Assembly: GCA_022729615.1 (NCBI GenBank)
Contig: DZAQ01000023.1
Coordinates: forward strand, 1-14,380
DNA: 14,380 nucleotides
DNA from: Sulfurovum sp.
GTDB taxonomy: Bacteria > Campylobacterota > Campylobacteria > Campylobacterales > Sulfurovaceae
Direction of reading: 5' to 3'
The translations under genes and the position numbers were made by a program. Position 1 is the first letter of the stretch. Each line of letters starts with the position of its first letter. Positions 14,371-14,380 of this stretch are shown piece after piece. Below the pieces are notes generated by a model. The model saw only the letters and a program-made list of their open reading frames with translations. It searched no databases and had not been told where the DNA came from.

Positions 14371-14380
14371 CGGTCACCCC

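Noticed and set aside
1..14380. tRNA or rRNA genes, CRISPR arrays, IS elements, prophage or restriction/defence genes.
   Set aside because: I looked for their usual signatures and saw none. The window is housekeeping DNA apart from the features listed.

Overview
The window looks like chromosomal DNA of a Gram-negative Campylobacterota (epsilonproteobacterium), probably a free-living Sulfurovum/Sulfurimonas-type organism; the genus is inference. The reasons are an RNase J with a long Asn/Gln/Arg-rich N-terminal extension like the Helicobacter enzyme, the order rsmA-rnj-kpsF that I recall from Helicobacter, a lone hisF outside any his operon, an LPS-type arabinose-5-phosphate isomerase, and very tight gene packing. 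I see no tRNA, rRNA, IS element, CRISPR array or prophage, and no gene-free stretch longer than about 140 bp.

Layout: (1) 30-353, minus strand, ppnP nucleoside phosphorylase. (2) 494-1324, plus strand, two tandem paralogous 136-aa proteins with one N-terminal membrane segment and no function I recognise. (3) 1321-7281, minus strand, a compact five-gene operon transcribed rsmA, rnj, kpsF, rluB, rarA (rRNA dimethylation, RNA decay, Kdo precursor synthesis, rRNA pseudouridylation, replication-fork maintenance). (4) 7374-9875, plus strand, hisF, a short purine-phosphorylase-like gene, rlmN, and a 33-codon membrane microprotein gene overlapping the end of rlmN. (5) 9876-10802, minus strand, an RluA-type pseudouridine synthase. 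(6) 10869-12197, plus strand, purB. (7) 12190-14370, minus strand, dgt followed by an acyltransferase-3 membrane protein.

Two themes recur: RNA maturation and turnover (RsmA, RNase J, RluB, RlmN, RluA-type) and purine or nucleotide metabolism (PpnP, PNP-like protein, PurB, Dgt, and HisF, whose reaction returns AICAR to purine synthesis).

The most striking signal is not a gene. Two perfect copies of the 16-bp palindrome TGTTTCACGTGAAACA, the consensus ParB/Spo0J centromere (parS), lie 1.7 kb apart, each inside a coding sequence (PNP-like gene and RluA-type gene). This marks the region as a probable ParABS partition locus. Other points of interest are the tandem paralogs, the microprotein, the 71-nt rsmA/rnj overlap, and three convergent gene pairs whose ends abut or overlap with no room for terminators.
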